From assembly GCA_963850915.1 (NCBI GenBank), contig CAWKND010000004.1, forward strand, positions 558,001 through 622,000: 64,000 nucleotides of DNA. The letters run 5' to 3'. The stretch comes from CAVTWH01 sp963850915 (GTDB taxonomy: Bacteria > Actinomycetota > Actinomycetes > Mycobacteriales > Micromonosporaceae). A model generated the notes under the pieces. It was not told the DNA's origin. It saw only the letters and a list, made by a program, of their open reading frames with translations, and ran no database searches. The translations under genes and the position numbers were made by a program. Position 1 is the first letter of the stretch. Each line of letters begins with the position of its first letter. Shown here in pieces: positions 52,251 through 60,965 of the stretch.

Positions 52251-52844
52251 TCAGTGGTAGACGAGTTCGCCGGCTTCGATGGGGGCGGTGAGCCGGTTCT
52301 CGTACGGGGCCAGCGGGCACGCCCAGCGGTCGTCGTACGCACAGGACGGGTTGTACGCGTAGTTGAAGTCGAGCCGTACCCGGTCGGTGGCGAGCACCGT
52401 GACGCCCCGGCCGAACGTGCCCTTGACCGTGTCCGTGAGGTACCGGCCGGCTCCGTACGCGCCACCCGGCTGGCCACAGGTCGAGTCACGGAACGGGAGG
52501 AACAGGCCTCCGCCGTAGGCGGCGAGCCAGAAGAGGGTGAGCGGACCCCAGGAGGTTTCCGCGATGCCGACCCGCTCGTAGCGCAGTACCCCGTCCGGCC
52601 CGCCCGTGGCGATCTCCAGTACCCCTTCGGCCGGAGCCAGCGGCACCTCGACAACGAAGCTGTCGGTGCCCGGCAGGTAGTTCAGCCCCGCGAACGCGGC
52701 ACGGTCCACCGCCGACTGCGGATGCGTCGCGAACAGTTCGTTCTTCGCCGCCCGGAATCCGGCCAGGTCGAGATCGGAGAGGTACAGCCGGGCCACCCGC
52801 TCCCGCCAGTCGGCAAGCTCCACGGCAGCCGAACCGCCGCTCAC
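52251..52844 (-). CDS. DUF1684 family protein
   Basis: A 197-residue soluble protein from the GTG chosen here. FLPFRDSTCGQPGGAYGAGRYL near residue 105 and LDFNYAYNPSCAYDDRWACPLAPYENRL near residue 155 are the conserved blocks of DUF1684. The Cys and His/Asn-rich end suggests a metal or small-molecule site. Function unknown. The frame is open to 52985, but the extra N-terminus is Arg/Pro-rich and lacks the family pattern. The start remains uncertain. Confidence 0.75.
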   Translation of the reverse strand: MSGGSAAVELADWRERVARLYLSDLDLAGFRAAKNELFATHPQSAVDRAAFAGLNYLPGTDSFVVEVPLAPAEGVLEIATGGPDGVLRYERVGIAETSWGPLTLFWLAAYGGGLFLPFRDSTCGQPGGAYGAGRYLTDTVKGTFGRGVTVLATDRVRLDFNYAYNPSCAYDDRWACPLAPYENRLTAPIEAGELVYH

Positions 52845-53105
52845 CGCCGTCAAAGTCGCCGCGCCCAAGTGACCACACCCGACCTTAACCCCGCCCCGCG
52901 ACAGCTTGCGGTCCGTCGTCCTCGGGGGTGCTGCCGTCCACGGGCGCCGAACTGGCCTGATGGCGCTGGGGATGCGGACGCTCATGTGCCGAGTCGGTAC
53001 CCGCGATGGTCGATTCGTCCGGTCATTTGCCGCGGCGCCGAGCGGCCGTCAGAGCCGGCGCGGCCGGTTGACCAAGCGCGGCGACCGGCCGGACCGGAAG
53101 GTAGT

Positions 53106-53111
53106 TAGGCT
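53106..53111 (+). promoter_or_regulatory. -10 box of a leaderless gene
   Basis: TAGGCT, seven bases before the ATG of the cysteine desulfurase gene. The 274-base gap from the DUF1684 start holds no other gene I can support. Confidence 0.5.
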
Positions 53112-53118
53112 TGACCCG

Positions 53119-54294
53119 ATGTCCTACCTCGATCACGCCGCTACCACGCCGATGTTGCCCGAGGCGCTCGATGCCTACCTGGCCACAGCGCGTCTGGTCG
53201 GCAACGCGTCCTCGCTGCACGCCTCCGGGCGGCAGGCCCGCCGGCTGGTCGAGGAGGGCCGGGAGCGCATCGCCGCGTCGGTCGGTGCCCGGCCGTCCGA
53301 GGTGATCTTCACCAGCGGGGGTACCGAGGCGGACAACCTCGCTGTCAAGGGTATCTTCTGGGCGCGCCGCTCCGCTGCCCCCGACCGGCTCCGGGTGGTT
53401 GCCAGCGCCGTCGAGCACCACGCGGTACTCGACTCGGTGCAGTGGCTGGTCGACCACGAGGGCGCCGAGGTCAGCTGGCTGCCGGTTGACGCGCTGGGCC
53501 GGATCGAGCCGGCCGCGCTCGCCGCCGAACTGGATCAGTACGCCGACCGGGTGGCCGTGATCACCGCGATGTGGGCCAACAACGAGGTGGGTACCGTCCA
53601 GCCGGTCACCGAACTCGCCGAGCTGGCCGCCGCCCGGGGGATCCCGTTCCATACCGACGCGATCCAGGCGGTGGGGCAGGTACCGGTCGACTTCGCCGCC
53701 AGTGGCGCGGCCGCGCTCGCGGTCACCGCGCACAAGCTGGGCGGTCCCGTTGGCGTCGGCGCGCTGCTGCTCGGGCGCGACGTGGCCTGTACCCCGCTGC
53801 TGCACGGTGGTGGCCAGGAGCGCGACGTACGCTCCGGCACCCTGGACGTGGCCGGCATCGTCTCCTTCGCCACCGCTGTGGAGATCGCGGTGAAGGGTCA
53901 GCAGGAGTACGCGGCCCGCGTGGGTACCCTCCGCGACGAACTGGTCGCGCGGGTACGCGCGGCGGTCCCCGGTGCCCTGCTCAACGGTGACCCGGTGCAC
54001 CGGCTGCCGGGCAACGCGCACTTCGCCTTCCCGGGCTGCGAGGGCGACGCCCTGCTGCTGCTCCTGGACGCGGCGGGAGTGGCGGTCTCCACCGGCTCGG
54101 CCTGCTCGGCCGGGGTGGCGCAGCCTTCGCACGTACTGCTCGCGATGGGTGCCGACGATGCGCTGGCCCGCTCCTCGCTGCGGGTCACGCTCGGCCACAC
54201 CTCTACCGAGAAGGACGTGGACGCCCTGGTCGAGGCGCTGCCCGGCGCGGTGGAGCGAGCCCTGCGCGCCGGCGTCCTCAAGTCGACCCGCTGA
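53119..54294 (+). CDS. cysteine desulfurase (NifS/IscS type)
   Basis: A PLP enzyme of 391 residues that takes sulfur from cysteine to form an enzyme persulfide. The PLP lysine is K206 in TAHKLGG. The persulfide cysteine is C329 in STGSACSAG, on the long loop of group I enzymes. YLDHAATTP at the N-terminus and ANNEVGT near residue 154 are also typical. The ATG at 53119 is leaderless, with TAGGCT seven bases upstream, and the 213-base in-frame extension is rejected. mnmA, 770 bases downstream, is its probable sulfur acceptor for tRNA thiolation. Confidence 0.93.
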   Translation: MSYLDHAATTPMLPEALDAYLATARLVGNASSLHASGRQARRLVEEGRERIAASVGARPSEVIFTSGGTEADNLAVKGIFWARRSAAPDRLRVVASAVEHHAVLDSVQWLVDHEGAEVSWLPVDALGRIEPAALAAELDQYADRVAVITAMWANNEVGTVQPVTELAELAAARGIPFHTDAIQAVGQVPVDFAASGAAALAVTAHKLGGPVGVGALLLGRDVACTPLLHGGGQERDVRSGTLDVAGIVSFATAVEIAVKGQQEYAARVGTLRDELVARVRAAVPGALLNGDPVHRLPGNAHFAFPGCEGDALLLLLDAAGVAVSTGSACSAGVAQPSHVLLAMGADDALARSSLRVTLGHTSTEKDVDALVEALPGAVERALRAGVLKSTR

Positions 54295-54309
54295 CCCCTC
54301 CCCGCCCGC

Positions 54310-54894
54310 TCAGCGGCGGACGGCGTACCGCAGGTGGGTGGCGCGGGTACCCGGCACGACGATCGGATCGTCGAACCGGTGCGGCGAGCCGCTCGGGTTG
54401 TCGAAGTAGCGGATCCCGGTACCCATAAGTACCGGCACGAGGCTGATCGCCACCTCGTCGAGCAGGCCCAGCTCAAGGGCCTGGCGGGCGGTGTCCGCAC
54501 TCGACACGACGACGCTCTGGTCGCCGGCGAGTTCGCGGGCCTGCGCGATCCCGGCCGCCACATCGCCGGCGAAGGACGTCCGCTTCCAGCGGTCGGCGTC
54601 GTCGGGCGGGTTATGGGTCACCACCACGACCGGAGCCCCCATGGGGTGGTTGTCGCCCCAGCCGTTGGTGTAGTCGAAGAGGCGGCGACCGCAGACCAGG
54701 GCACCGCAGCCTTCGATGATCTCCCGCAGTACCCCCGCACTCGCCTCGTCGACCTGGAACGACATGTTCGGATCGGCGGTCGCGAAGTTGACCTGGCCGG
54801 CGCTGTACCAGCCGAACAGCTCGTCCACGCCGTCCTTGGGGTCGGCGATGAACCCGTCCAGGGACATCGTCATGTGCGAGATGACCTTGCCCAT
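54310..54894 (-). CDS. dihydrofolate reductase family (RibD C-terminal-like) protein
   Basis: A 194-residue protein with the DHFR/RibD reductase fold. MTMSLDGFIADP near residue 8, GALVCGRRLFD near residue 65 and LVPVLMGTGIRYFD near residue 160 are typical of the YwjB/YyaP group. The substrate is unknown and true folate reduction is unlikely. GGAGGAGG precedes ATG at 54894. It is inserted on the opposite strand between cysteine desulfurase and mnmA. Confidence 0.88.
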   Translation of the reverse strand: MGKVISHMTMSLDGFIADPKDGVDELFGWYSAGQVNFATADPNMSFQVDEASAGVLREIIEGCGALVCGRRLFDYTNGWGDNHPMGAPVVVVTHNPPDDADRWKRTSFAGDVAAGIAQARELAGDQSVVVSSADTARQALELGLLDEVAISLVPVLMGTGIRYFDNPSGSPHRFDDPIVVPGTRATHLRYAVRR

Positions 54895-55051
54895 GAGTAC
54901 CTCCTCCGTTTGCCGGGCCGTGCCCGACCTGCTGTGCCCCGATGGTTGTGACCTGCCGGCGTCGCGATATTCATCGATCATCCCCTGCTTCGGGGGCGGG
55001 CGCTGGCAGCCTGGCGCCCACAGTCGTGCGGGGTTGCGGCGGGCGCGCCGG

Positions 55052-55057
55052 TACGCT
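55052..55057 (+). promoter_or_regulatory. -10 box of a leaderless gene
   Basis: TACGCT, six bases before the ATG of mnmA. Confidence 0.5.
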
Positions 55058-55063
55058 GGGGGT

Positions 55064-56149
55064 ATGCGGGTACTGGCGGCGATGTCGGGCGGGGTGGACT
55101 CCGCCGTCGCAGCCGCGCGCGCCGCCGAGGCGGGGCATGACGTGACCGGGGTACACCTGGCGCTGGCCCGCAACCCCCAGGCATACCGCAGTGGCGCACG
55201 GGGCTGCTGCACGCTGGAGGACTCGCGGGATGCGCGGCGGGCGGCTGACGTGATCGGCATCCCGTTCTACGTGTGGGACATGGCTGCCGAGTTCCACGAG
55301 AGCGTCGTCGACGACTTCGTGGCCGAGTACGCCGCCGGGCGTACCCCCAATCCCTGCCTGCGCTGCAACGAAAAGATCAAGTTTGCCGCCGTGCTGGACC
55401 GGGCACTCGCCCTGGGGTTTGACGCGGTCGTCACCGGGCACCACGCCCGGCTGGACGCGCAGGGCCGGCTGCGCCGCAGCGTGGATCTCGCCAAGGACCA
55501 GTCCTACGTGCTCGCCGTACTCACGCCACAGCAGTTGAGCCGGTCGATGTTTCCGCTCGGCGACTCGACCAAGGCCCGGGTACGCGCCGAAGCGGCCGAG
55601 CGTGGCCTGGCCGTGGCGGAGAAGCCCGACTCGCACGACATCTGCTTCATCGCCGACGGCGACACCAAGGCGTGGCTGCACGAGCGCCTCGGCGAGCTGC
55701 CCGGCGACATCGTGGACGCCGAGTCCGGTGCCGTTCTCGGGCAGCACGACGGGGCGTACGCCTACACGGTGGGCCAGCGCAAGGGGCTTGGCCTGCGGGT
55801 ACCGGCCCCGGACGGGCGGCCCCGCTACGTACTCTCGATCACCCCGGTCAGCAACACGGTGACCGTCGGGCCGGCCGAGGCGCTGGACGTGTCGGCCGTC
55901 TACGGCGAGCGTCCACTGTGGAGCGCCGGGCCTGAGCCGGTACGCGCGCAGGTACAGCTGCGGGCGCACGGCGAGGTGATCCCGGCGAGCGTGACGGTCG
56001 CGGACGGTACCCTGCTGGCCACCCTGGACCGGCCGGCCCGGGGAGTCGCCGCGGGCCAGGCAATCGTTGCGTACCAGCCGGATCCGGCCGGCGACATCGT
56101 GCTCGGCTCGGCCACCATCACCCACGCGACGGCACCCGTCGCCGCGTGA
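55064..56149 (+). CDS. mnmA: tRNA 2-thiouridine synthase
   Basis: A 361-residue MnmA that thiolates uridine 34 of Lys, Glu and Gln tRNAs with ATP. The PP-loop SGGVDSA starts at residue 8. Catalytic cysteines are C98 in PNPCLRC and C194 in HDICFIADGD. YTVGQRKGLG near residue 235 and the C-terminal beta-barrel domain are complete. It is leaderless. The frame upstream to 54716 is antisense to the DHFR-like gene and is not used. The upstream cysteine desulfurase probably feeds it. The MetE-like gene follows after 28 bases. Confidence 0.95.
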   Translation: MRVLAAMSGGVDSAVAAARAAEAGHDVTGVHLALARNPQAYRSGARGCCTLEDSRDARRAADVIGIPFYVWDMAAEFHESVVDDFVAEYAAGRTPNPCLRCNEKIKFAAVLDRALALGFDAVVTGHHARLDAQGRLRRSVDLAKDQSYVLAVLTPQQLSRSMFPLGDSTKARVRAEAAERGLAVAEKPDSHDICFIADGDTKAWLHERLGELPGDIVDAESGAVLGQHDGAYAYTVGQRKGLGLRVPAPDGRPRYVLSITPVSNTVTVGPAEALDVSAVYGERPLWSAGPEPVRAQVQLRAHGEVIPASVTVADGTLLATLDRPARGVAAGQAIVAYQPDPAGDIVLGSATITHATAPVAA

Positions 56150-56177
56150 GGCACCCGCAGTTCCGGAGAGGCACGAC

Positions 56178-57324
56178 GTGAGCGAGACCCGGCAGCATCC
56201 GTGGCCGGTGGGCGCGGCGACAGGCGTGGGCTCGCTGCCCGGTACCGACATCGCGGAGGCGCTCCGCACCGTCCTCGGTGAGCTGCCCGACCTGCCGTAC
56301 CTGCCGGAACTTCCGGCCCGCGGCCCCGGCGCCGAGATCATCGGCCGCACCGCCGGCCTGCTCGTGGGGCTGCCCGTCGACCTCTACGTCGGCCACTGGC
56401 GGATGGTCGCGCGCCCCGGCATCGACGCCCGGCGCATCGCCGACCTGCTCGCCCGCGACCTGGACGCGCTCACCGACGTGGCCACCGACTTCACCGGCGT
56501 CTTCAAGGTACAGGCGGCCGGCCCGTGGACGCTCGCGGCCGGGCTCGACCGGCAGCTCGGCGGCCCCGTACTGGGCGACCACGGCGCCGCCCGCGACCTG
56601 GCCGCCTCGCTGGCCGAGGGGCTGGCCGCGCACGTCGCCGAGGTCGGCCGGCGGCTGCCCGGCGCCCGCGTGCTGCTCCAGCTCGACGAGCCGTCGCTAC
56701 CCGCGGTGCTGGCCGGGCGGGTACGCACCGAGTCAGGGCTCTACACCCTGCGGTCGGTCGGCGTCGAAACGGCCCGGTCCGCGCTGCGCGAGGTGATCGA
56801 CGCCGCCGGGGTACCGGTGGTGGTGCACTGCTGCGCCCCGGACGCGCCGGTGACCCTGCTCCGCGAAGCCGGCGCCGCCGCCGTGGCACTCGACCTGACC
56901 CAGCTGGGCAACCTGGACCCGATCGGCGAGGCACTGGACGCGGGCATCGGCCTGTTCGCCGGTGCGGTACCCACCTCCGGCGCCACCTTCTCGGCTTCCT
57001 CGTCCCTCTCGTCCGGTCGCTCGTCGGCCGAGCTCTCCTCGGCGGAGCGGTCGGCCGCTGAGCGTGACGCCGAGCAGGCCGGCTCGGGCGCCGACCGGTC
57101 CGGTTCGGGGAACCCCGCCGACCGGGTACCGGCGGACAAGGCTCGCGGCGGAGCTGATCCTCGACCTGTGGAACAAGCTCGGCTTCCCGCTGAGCCAGCT
57201 GCCCGGGCAGGTGGTGGTCACCCCGGCCTGCGGCCTGGCCAACGCCTCACCGGCCTACGCCCGTGCCGCCACCACCGCCGTCCGGGAAGCCGCCCGCCGG
57301 CTGCTCGACACCGCCCTCAGCTGA
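56178..57324 (+). pseudogene. MetE-like methionine synthase, one frame change near 57144
   Basis: A protein of about 380 residues related to the C-terminal catalytic domain of cobalamin-independent methionine synthase, as in the short actinobacterial form. VGSLPGTD is near residue 16. LLQLDEPSLPAVL carries the substrate acid residue. Zn ligands are in VVHCC and VTPACGLA. The last 60 codons (from AAELILDLWNKLG) are one frame off, and removing one base near 57144 joins them. Just before that point lies a Ser/Ala/Glu-rich insert of about 50 residues not expected in the barrel. GGAGAGG precedes the GTG at 56178. Confidence 0.78.
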
Positions 57325-57508
57325 GCCGTCCGTCAGTTGCTCGACAGCGCCCTCACCTGAGCTGTCGGCTGGTTGCTTGACATCGCCTCGGTTGAACCGT
57401 CCGCTGGTTGCCCGACACCGCCTTCAGCTGAGCTGTCGGCTGGTTGCTCGATACCGCGTCAGCTGAGCCGTCCGCTGGTTGCTCCACACCGCCCTCAGCT
57501 GTCCTGTC
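57295..57508 (+). repeat. 35-36-bp tandem repeat spanning a gene end
   Basis: Six units of 35 or 36 bases. The first (57295-57330) contains the last codons and stop of the MetE-like gene, and five diverged copies follow. Common core: GGTTGCTCGACACCGCC then TCAGCTGAGC. No other gene is seen in 57325-57593. Confidence 0.85.
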
Positions 57509-57593
57509 GGCCGCGCCGGCGCTTTTGCCGGGAGTGGCCCGATGCGCGCGGCGGGGTTTCGGGGGAGGATCGGGTGCGGCGGGAGGGGGCGCG

Positions 57594-58605
57594 ATGCCGG
57601 TCGCGGGGAGCCTGTTCGGGTTGGCGTACGGGGACGCGTTCGGCGCGCCGACCGAGTTCCTGACGATCGCCGAGATCGAGCGGCAGTACGGGCCGGGTGG
57701 CCCGAGTGACCTACCCGATCCGGCGCGGGTCACCGACGACACGCAGATGGCGCTGGCTGTCGGCTGGGCGCTCACCGACGCGACGGAGTACACGCCTGAA
57801 GTCCTGGAACCGTTGCTGCGCAAGCGCTTCATCGACTGGGCGACGAGTCCGGAGAACAACCGGGCACCGGGGATGACCTGCCTGCGTGCGGTCGGCGGGC
57901 TGGCCGACGGGGTGCGCTGGCAGCAGGCCACCATCGCCGGCTCCAAGGGCTGCGGTGCCAACATGCGGGTCACGCCCGTCGGCCTGGTACCCGACCTGGC
58001 GCTGCCGGTACTCGCCGGCGTGGCCCAGTTCCAGGCGGCGCTCACCCACGGACACCCGACCGCGCTGGCGGCGAGCGAGCTGACCGCGTACGCGACCCGG
58101 CTGCTGCGCGACGGCGCGGAGCTGGCTGGCTCTGCCCGGGCTGCTGCGCGAGCGCTGTGCCAGCCAGCGGTACGTCTACCACGGCGCGTGGCTCGGCGAC
58201 CTGTGGCAGCTGGCCGGCGCGTCGTCTGCCCAGGCGTACGCGGCGACCGGCTGGGACGAGTGCCTGGCGGCGCTGGACCGGCTCGCCGCGGCGCTGTCCC
58301 GGCCCGATCACGCGGCCGACCCGTGCCTGGCCACCGGTGCCGGCTGGATCGCCGAGGAGGCGCTGGTCACCGCCCTGTACTGCGCGCTGCTGTACCCGGA
58401 TGACCCGGTCGCCGCCCTGCGCCGCGCGGCGTTCACCTCCGGGGACAGCGACTCGATCGCCTGCCTGACCGGTGCTTTCCACGGCGCCCGGTACGGCCTG
58501 GTCGGCTGGCCACCGCAGTGGCAGTCCCGCATCGAGTACGCCGACCAGCTCGCCGCGCTCGCACAAGCGTGGACTGGCGGGGAAAGCGTCGTACCCCCGG
58601 GTTAG
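57594..58605 (+). pseudogene. ADP-ribosylglycohydrolase, one frame change near 58131
   Basis: A DraG-fold enzyme of about 336 residues that hydrolyses ADP-ribose conjugates. Metal-binding Asp residues are in VTDDTQMALAVGWAL near residue 42 and in TSGDSDSIACLTGAFHGA near residue 283, so both halves of the binuclear site exist. The first 178 residues and the rest lie in different frames, and removing one base near 58131 joins AELAG to LPGLLRERC. GGGAGGGGG precedes ATG. Its TAG stop is also the start of the ligA -10 box. Confidence 0.8.
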
Positions 58606-58608
58606 GTT
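58603..58608 (+). promoter_or_regulatory. ligA -10 box overlapping a stop codon
   Basis: TAGGTT, six bases before the ligA ATG. Its TAG is the stop codon of the ADP-ribosylglycohydrolase frame. Confidence 0.5.
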
Positions 58609-58614
58609 CTTGGT

Positions 58615-60747
58615 ATGGCAGACGGGGTGAGCGCGGCGGGCGAGGCGACCGATCAGCAGCTGGAGGCGGCGGCCGGGGCTGATCCGACCCCGGCGGCGCG
58701 CGACCGGCACGCGGCCCTGGCCGAGGAGCTGGACGCGCACCAATACCGCTACTACGTGCTGGACACGCCGACCATCTCCGACGGGGAATATGACGCGCTG
58801 ATGCGCGAGCTGACCCGGCTGGAGGAGCAGTTCCCGGCGCTGCGCACGCCCGACTCGCCGACCCAGCGCGTCGGCGGCACCTACTCCACGCTGTTCACCG
58901 CCGTCGCGCACGCCGAGCGGATGCTCAGCCTGGACAACGTTTTCAACGCCGACGACCTGGCCGGCTGGGCGCAGCGGGTGGAGCGGGACGCCGGGGCACC
59001 GGTCACCTACCTCTGCGAACTCAAAGTCGACGGGCTGGCGATCAACCTGACCTACGAGAAGGGCCGGCTGGTCCGGGCGGCCACCCGGGGGGACGGGCGC
59101 ACCGGCGAGGACGTGACCCCCAACGTACGCAGCATCGCCGACGTACCGGAGCGCCTGCACGGCAAGGGTCTGCCGCAGCTGATCGAGGTACGCGGCGAGA
59201 TCTACTTCCCGATCGCCGGCTTCGGCGACCTCAACGCGAGCCTGGTCGCCGAGGGCAAGGCGCCGTTCGCCAACCCGCGTAACGCGGCCGCCGGCAGCCT
59301 GCGCCAGAAGGATCCGCGGATCACCGCGTCCCGCCCGCTGCACCTGGTCGTACACGGCATCGGCGCGCGCGAGGGCTTCGAGATGCGCAGCCAGTCACAC
59401 GCCTACGAGACACTGAAGGAGTGGGGGCTGCCCACCAGCGACCGCTGGAAGGTGGTCCCGGATCTGGCCGGCGTCAACGACTACATCGCCTACTACGCCA
59501 AGCATCGGCACGACGTGCTGCACGAGATCGACGGCGTGGTGGTGAAGGTGGACGAGGTCGCCACCCAGCGCCGGCTCGGCTCGACCAGCCGGGCACCGCG
59601 CTGGGCCATCGCGTACAAATACCCGCCGGAAGAGGTCAACACCAAGCTGCTGGGCATCAGTGTCAACGTCGGACGCACCGGCCGGGTGACCCCGTTCGCC
59701 GAACTCCAGCCGGTCAAGGTGGCCGGCTCGACGGTCGCCTTCGCCACCCTGCACAACGCCAGCGAAGTGGCCCGCAAGGGGGTACTCATCGGCGACACGG
59801 TGGTGCTGCGCAAGGCGGGCGACGTGATCCCGGAGATCCTCGGCCCGGTGACCGAGCTACGGGACGGCACGGAGACCGAGTTCGTGATGCCGGAGCTGTG
59901 CCCCTCCTGCGGTACCCGGCTGGCACCGGCCAAGGAGGCCGACGTCGACATCCGCTGCCCGAACACCCGGTACTGCCGGGCGCAGCGCGTCGAGCGGCTG
60001 TTCTACCTGGCCGGCCGCAACGCACTGGACATCGAGGTACTGGGCTACAAGGCGTGCGCGGCCATGGTCGACGACGGCGTACTCGCCGACGAGGGCGAGC
60101 TGTTCGGGGTGACCGAGGAGGCGCTGCGGCGCAGCGACTTCTTCGTGAACAAGGACGGGTCGCTGGGCTCCAACGCGGTCCGGCTGCTGGCCAACCTCGA
60201 GGAGGCCAAGCAGCGCCCGCTGTGGCGGATCCTGGTGGCGCTCTCCATCCGGCACGTCGGGCCGACCGCCGCCCAGGCGCTGGCCCGGGAGTTCGGCTCG
60301 GTCGAGACGATCGCCGCGGCCAGCGCCGAGGAGTTGAGCCCGGCCGACGGGGTGGGCCCGACGATCGCCGATTCGGTGGTGGAGTGGTTCGCCGTCGACT
60401 GGCACCGGGAGATCGTGGCGAAGTGGCGGGCGGCCGGGGTACGCCTGGTGGAGGAGCGGGACCTCGACGCGCCACGCCCGCTGGCCGGCATCACCGTCGT
60501 GGTCACCGGCAGCCTCGTCGACTTCTCCCGCGACCAGGCCACCGAGGCCATCGCCGCGCTCGGCGGCAAGGCCAGCGGCTCGGTGTCGAAGAAGACCGGC
60601 TTCGTGGTGGTGGGCGAGGCGCCCGGCTCCAAGCACGAGAAGGCGGTCCAGCTGAAGGTGCCGGTACTCGACGAGGCGGGCTTCAAGATCCTGCTCGCCG
60701 AGGGGCCGGAGGCGGCCCGTGCGGTCGCCACCATCGGAGCCGACTGA
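58615..60747 (+). CDS. ligA: NAD-dependent DNA ligase
   Basis: A 710-residue LigA, full length. The Ia domain is near residues 30-90. The adenylation lysine is K137 in ELKVDG. The OB fold follows, then the four-Cys zinc finger (CPSC near residue 428 and CPNTRYC near residue 444). Helix-hairpin-helix repeats are at about 490-600, and a BRCT domain starts near 623 (LAGITVVVTGSL) and runs to the end. It seals nicks in replication and repair in the cytoplasm. It is leaderless. The first 25 residues are variable and Ala-rich. Confidence 0.97.
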   Translation: MADGVSAAGEATDQQLEAAAGADPTPAARDRHAALAEELDAHQYRYYVLDTPTISDGEYDALMRELTRLEEQFPALRTPDSPTQRVGGTYSTLFTAVAHAERMLSLDNVFNADDLAGWAQRVERDAGAPVTYLCELKVDGLAINLTYEKGRLVRAATRGDGRTGEDVTPNVRSIADVPERLHGKGLPQLIEVRGEIYFPIAGFGDLNASLVAEGKAPFANPRNAAAGSLRQKDPRITASRPLHLVVHGIGAREGFEMRSQSHAYETLKEWGLPTSDRWKVVPDLAGVNDYIAYYAKHRHDVLHEIDGVVVKVDEVATQRRLGSTSRAPRWAIAYKYPPEEVNTKLLGISVNVGRTGRVTPFAELQPVKVAGSTVAFATLHNASEVARKGVLIGDTVVLRKAGDVIPEILGPVTELRDGTETEFVMPELCPSCGTRLAPAKEADVDIRCPNTRYCRAQRVERLFYLAGRNALDIEVLGYKACAAMVDDGVLADEGELFGVTEEALRRSDFFVNKDGSLGSNAVRLLANLEEAKQRPLWRILVALSIRHVGPTAAQALAREFGSVETIAAASAEELSPADGVGPTIADSVVEWFAVDWHREIVAKWRAAGVRLVEERDLDAPRPLAGITVVVTGSLVDFSRDQATEAIAALGGKASGSVSKKTGFVVVGEAPGSKHEKAVQLKVPVLDEAGFKILLAEGPEAARAVATIGAD

Positions 60748-60965
60748 GCTGCTGGTTTGCCCCGAACTACCGGCGGCCGACCGCTGACTGAAGGCCGCTG
60801 CGTCGCCAACCGTCGCTCGCCCGGGTGACCCGGGCCGGCCAGCCGCACGGTTGCTGCCCGATCGTCGGTTTCGACTCCATCACGACACCTGTGTGGATAC
60901 GCGCAACCGACCGGCCCCGCCTATGGTTGTGTGGTCGTAGCGGGGCACATGCGGCTGGGGGGCCG

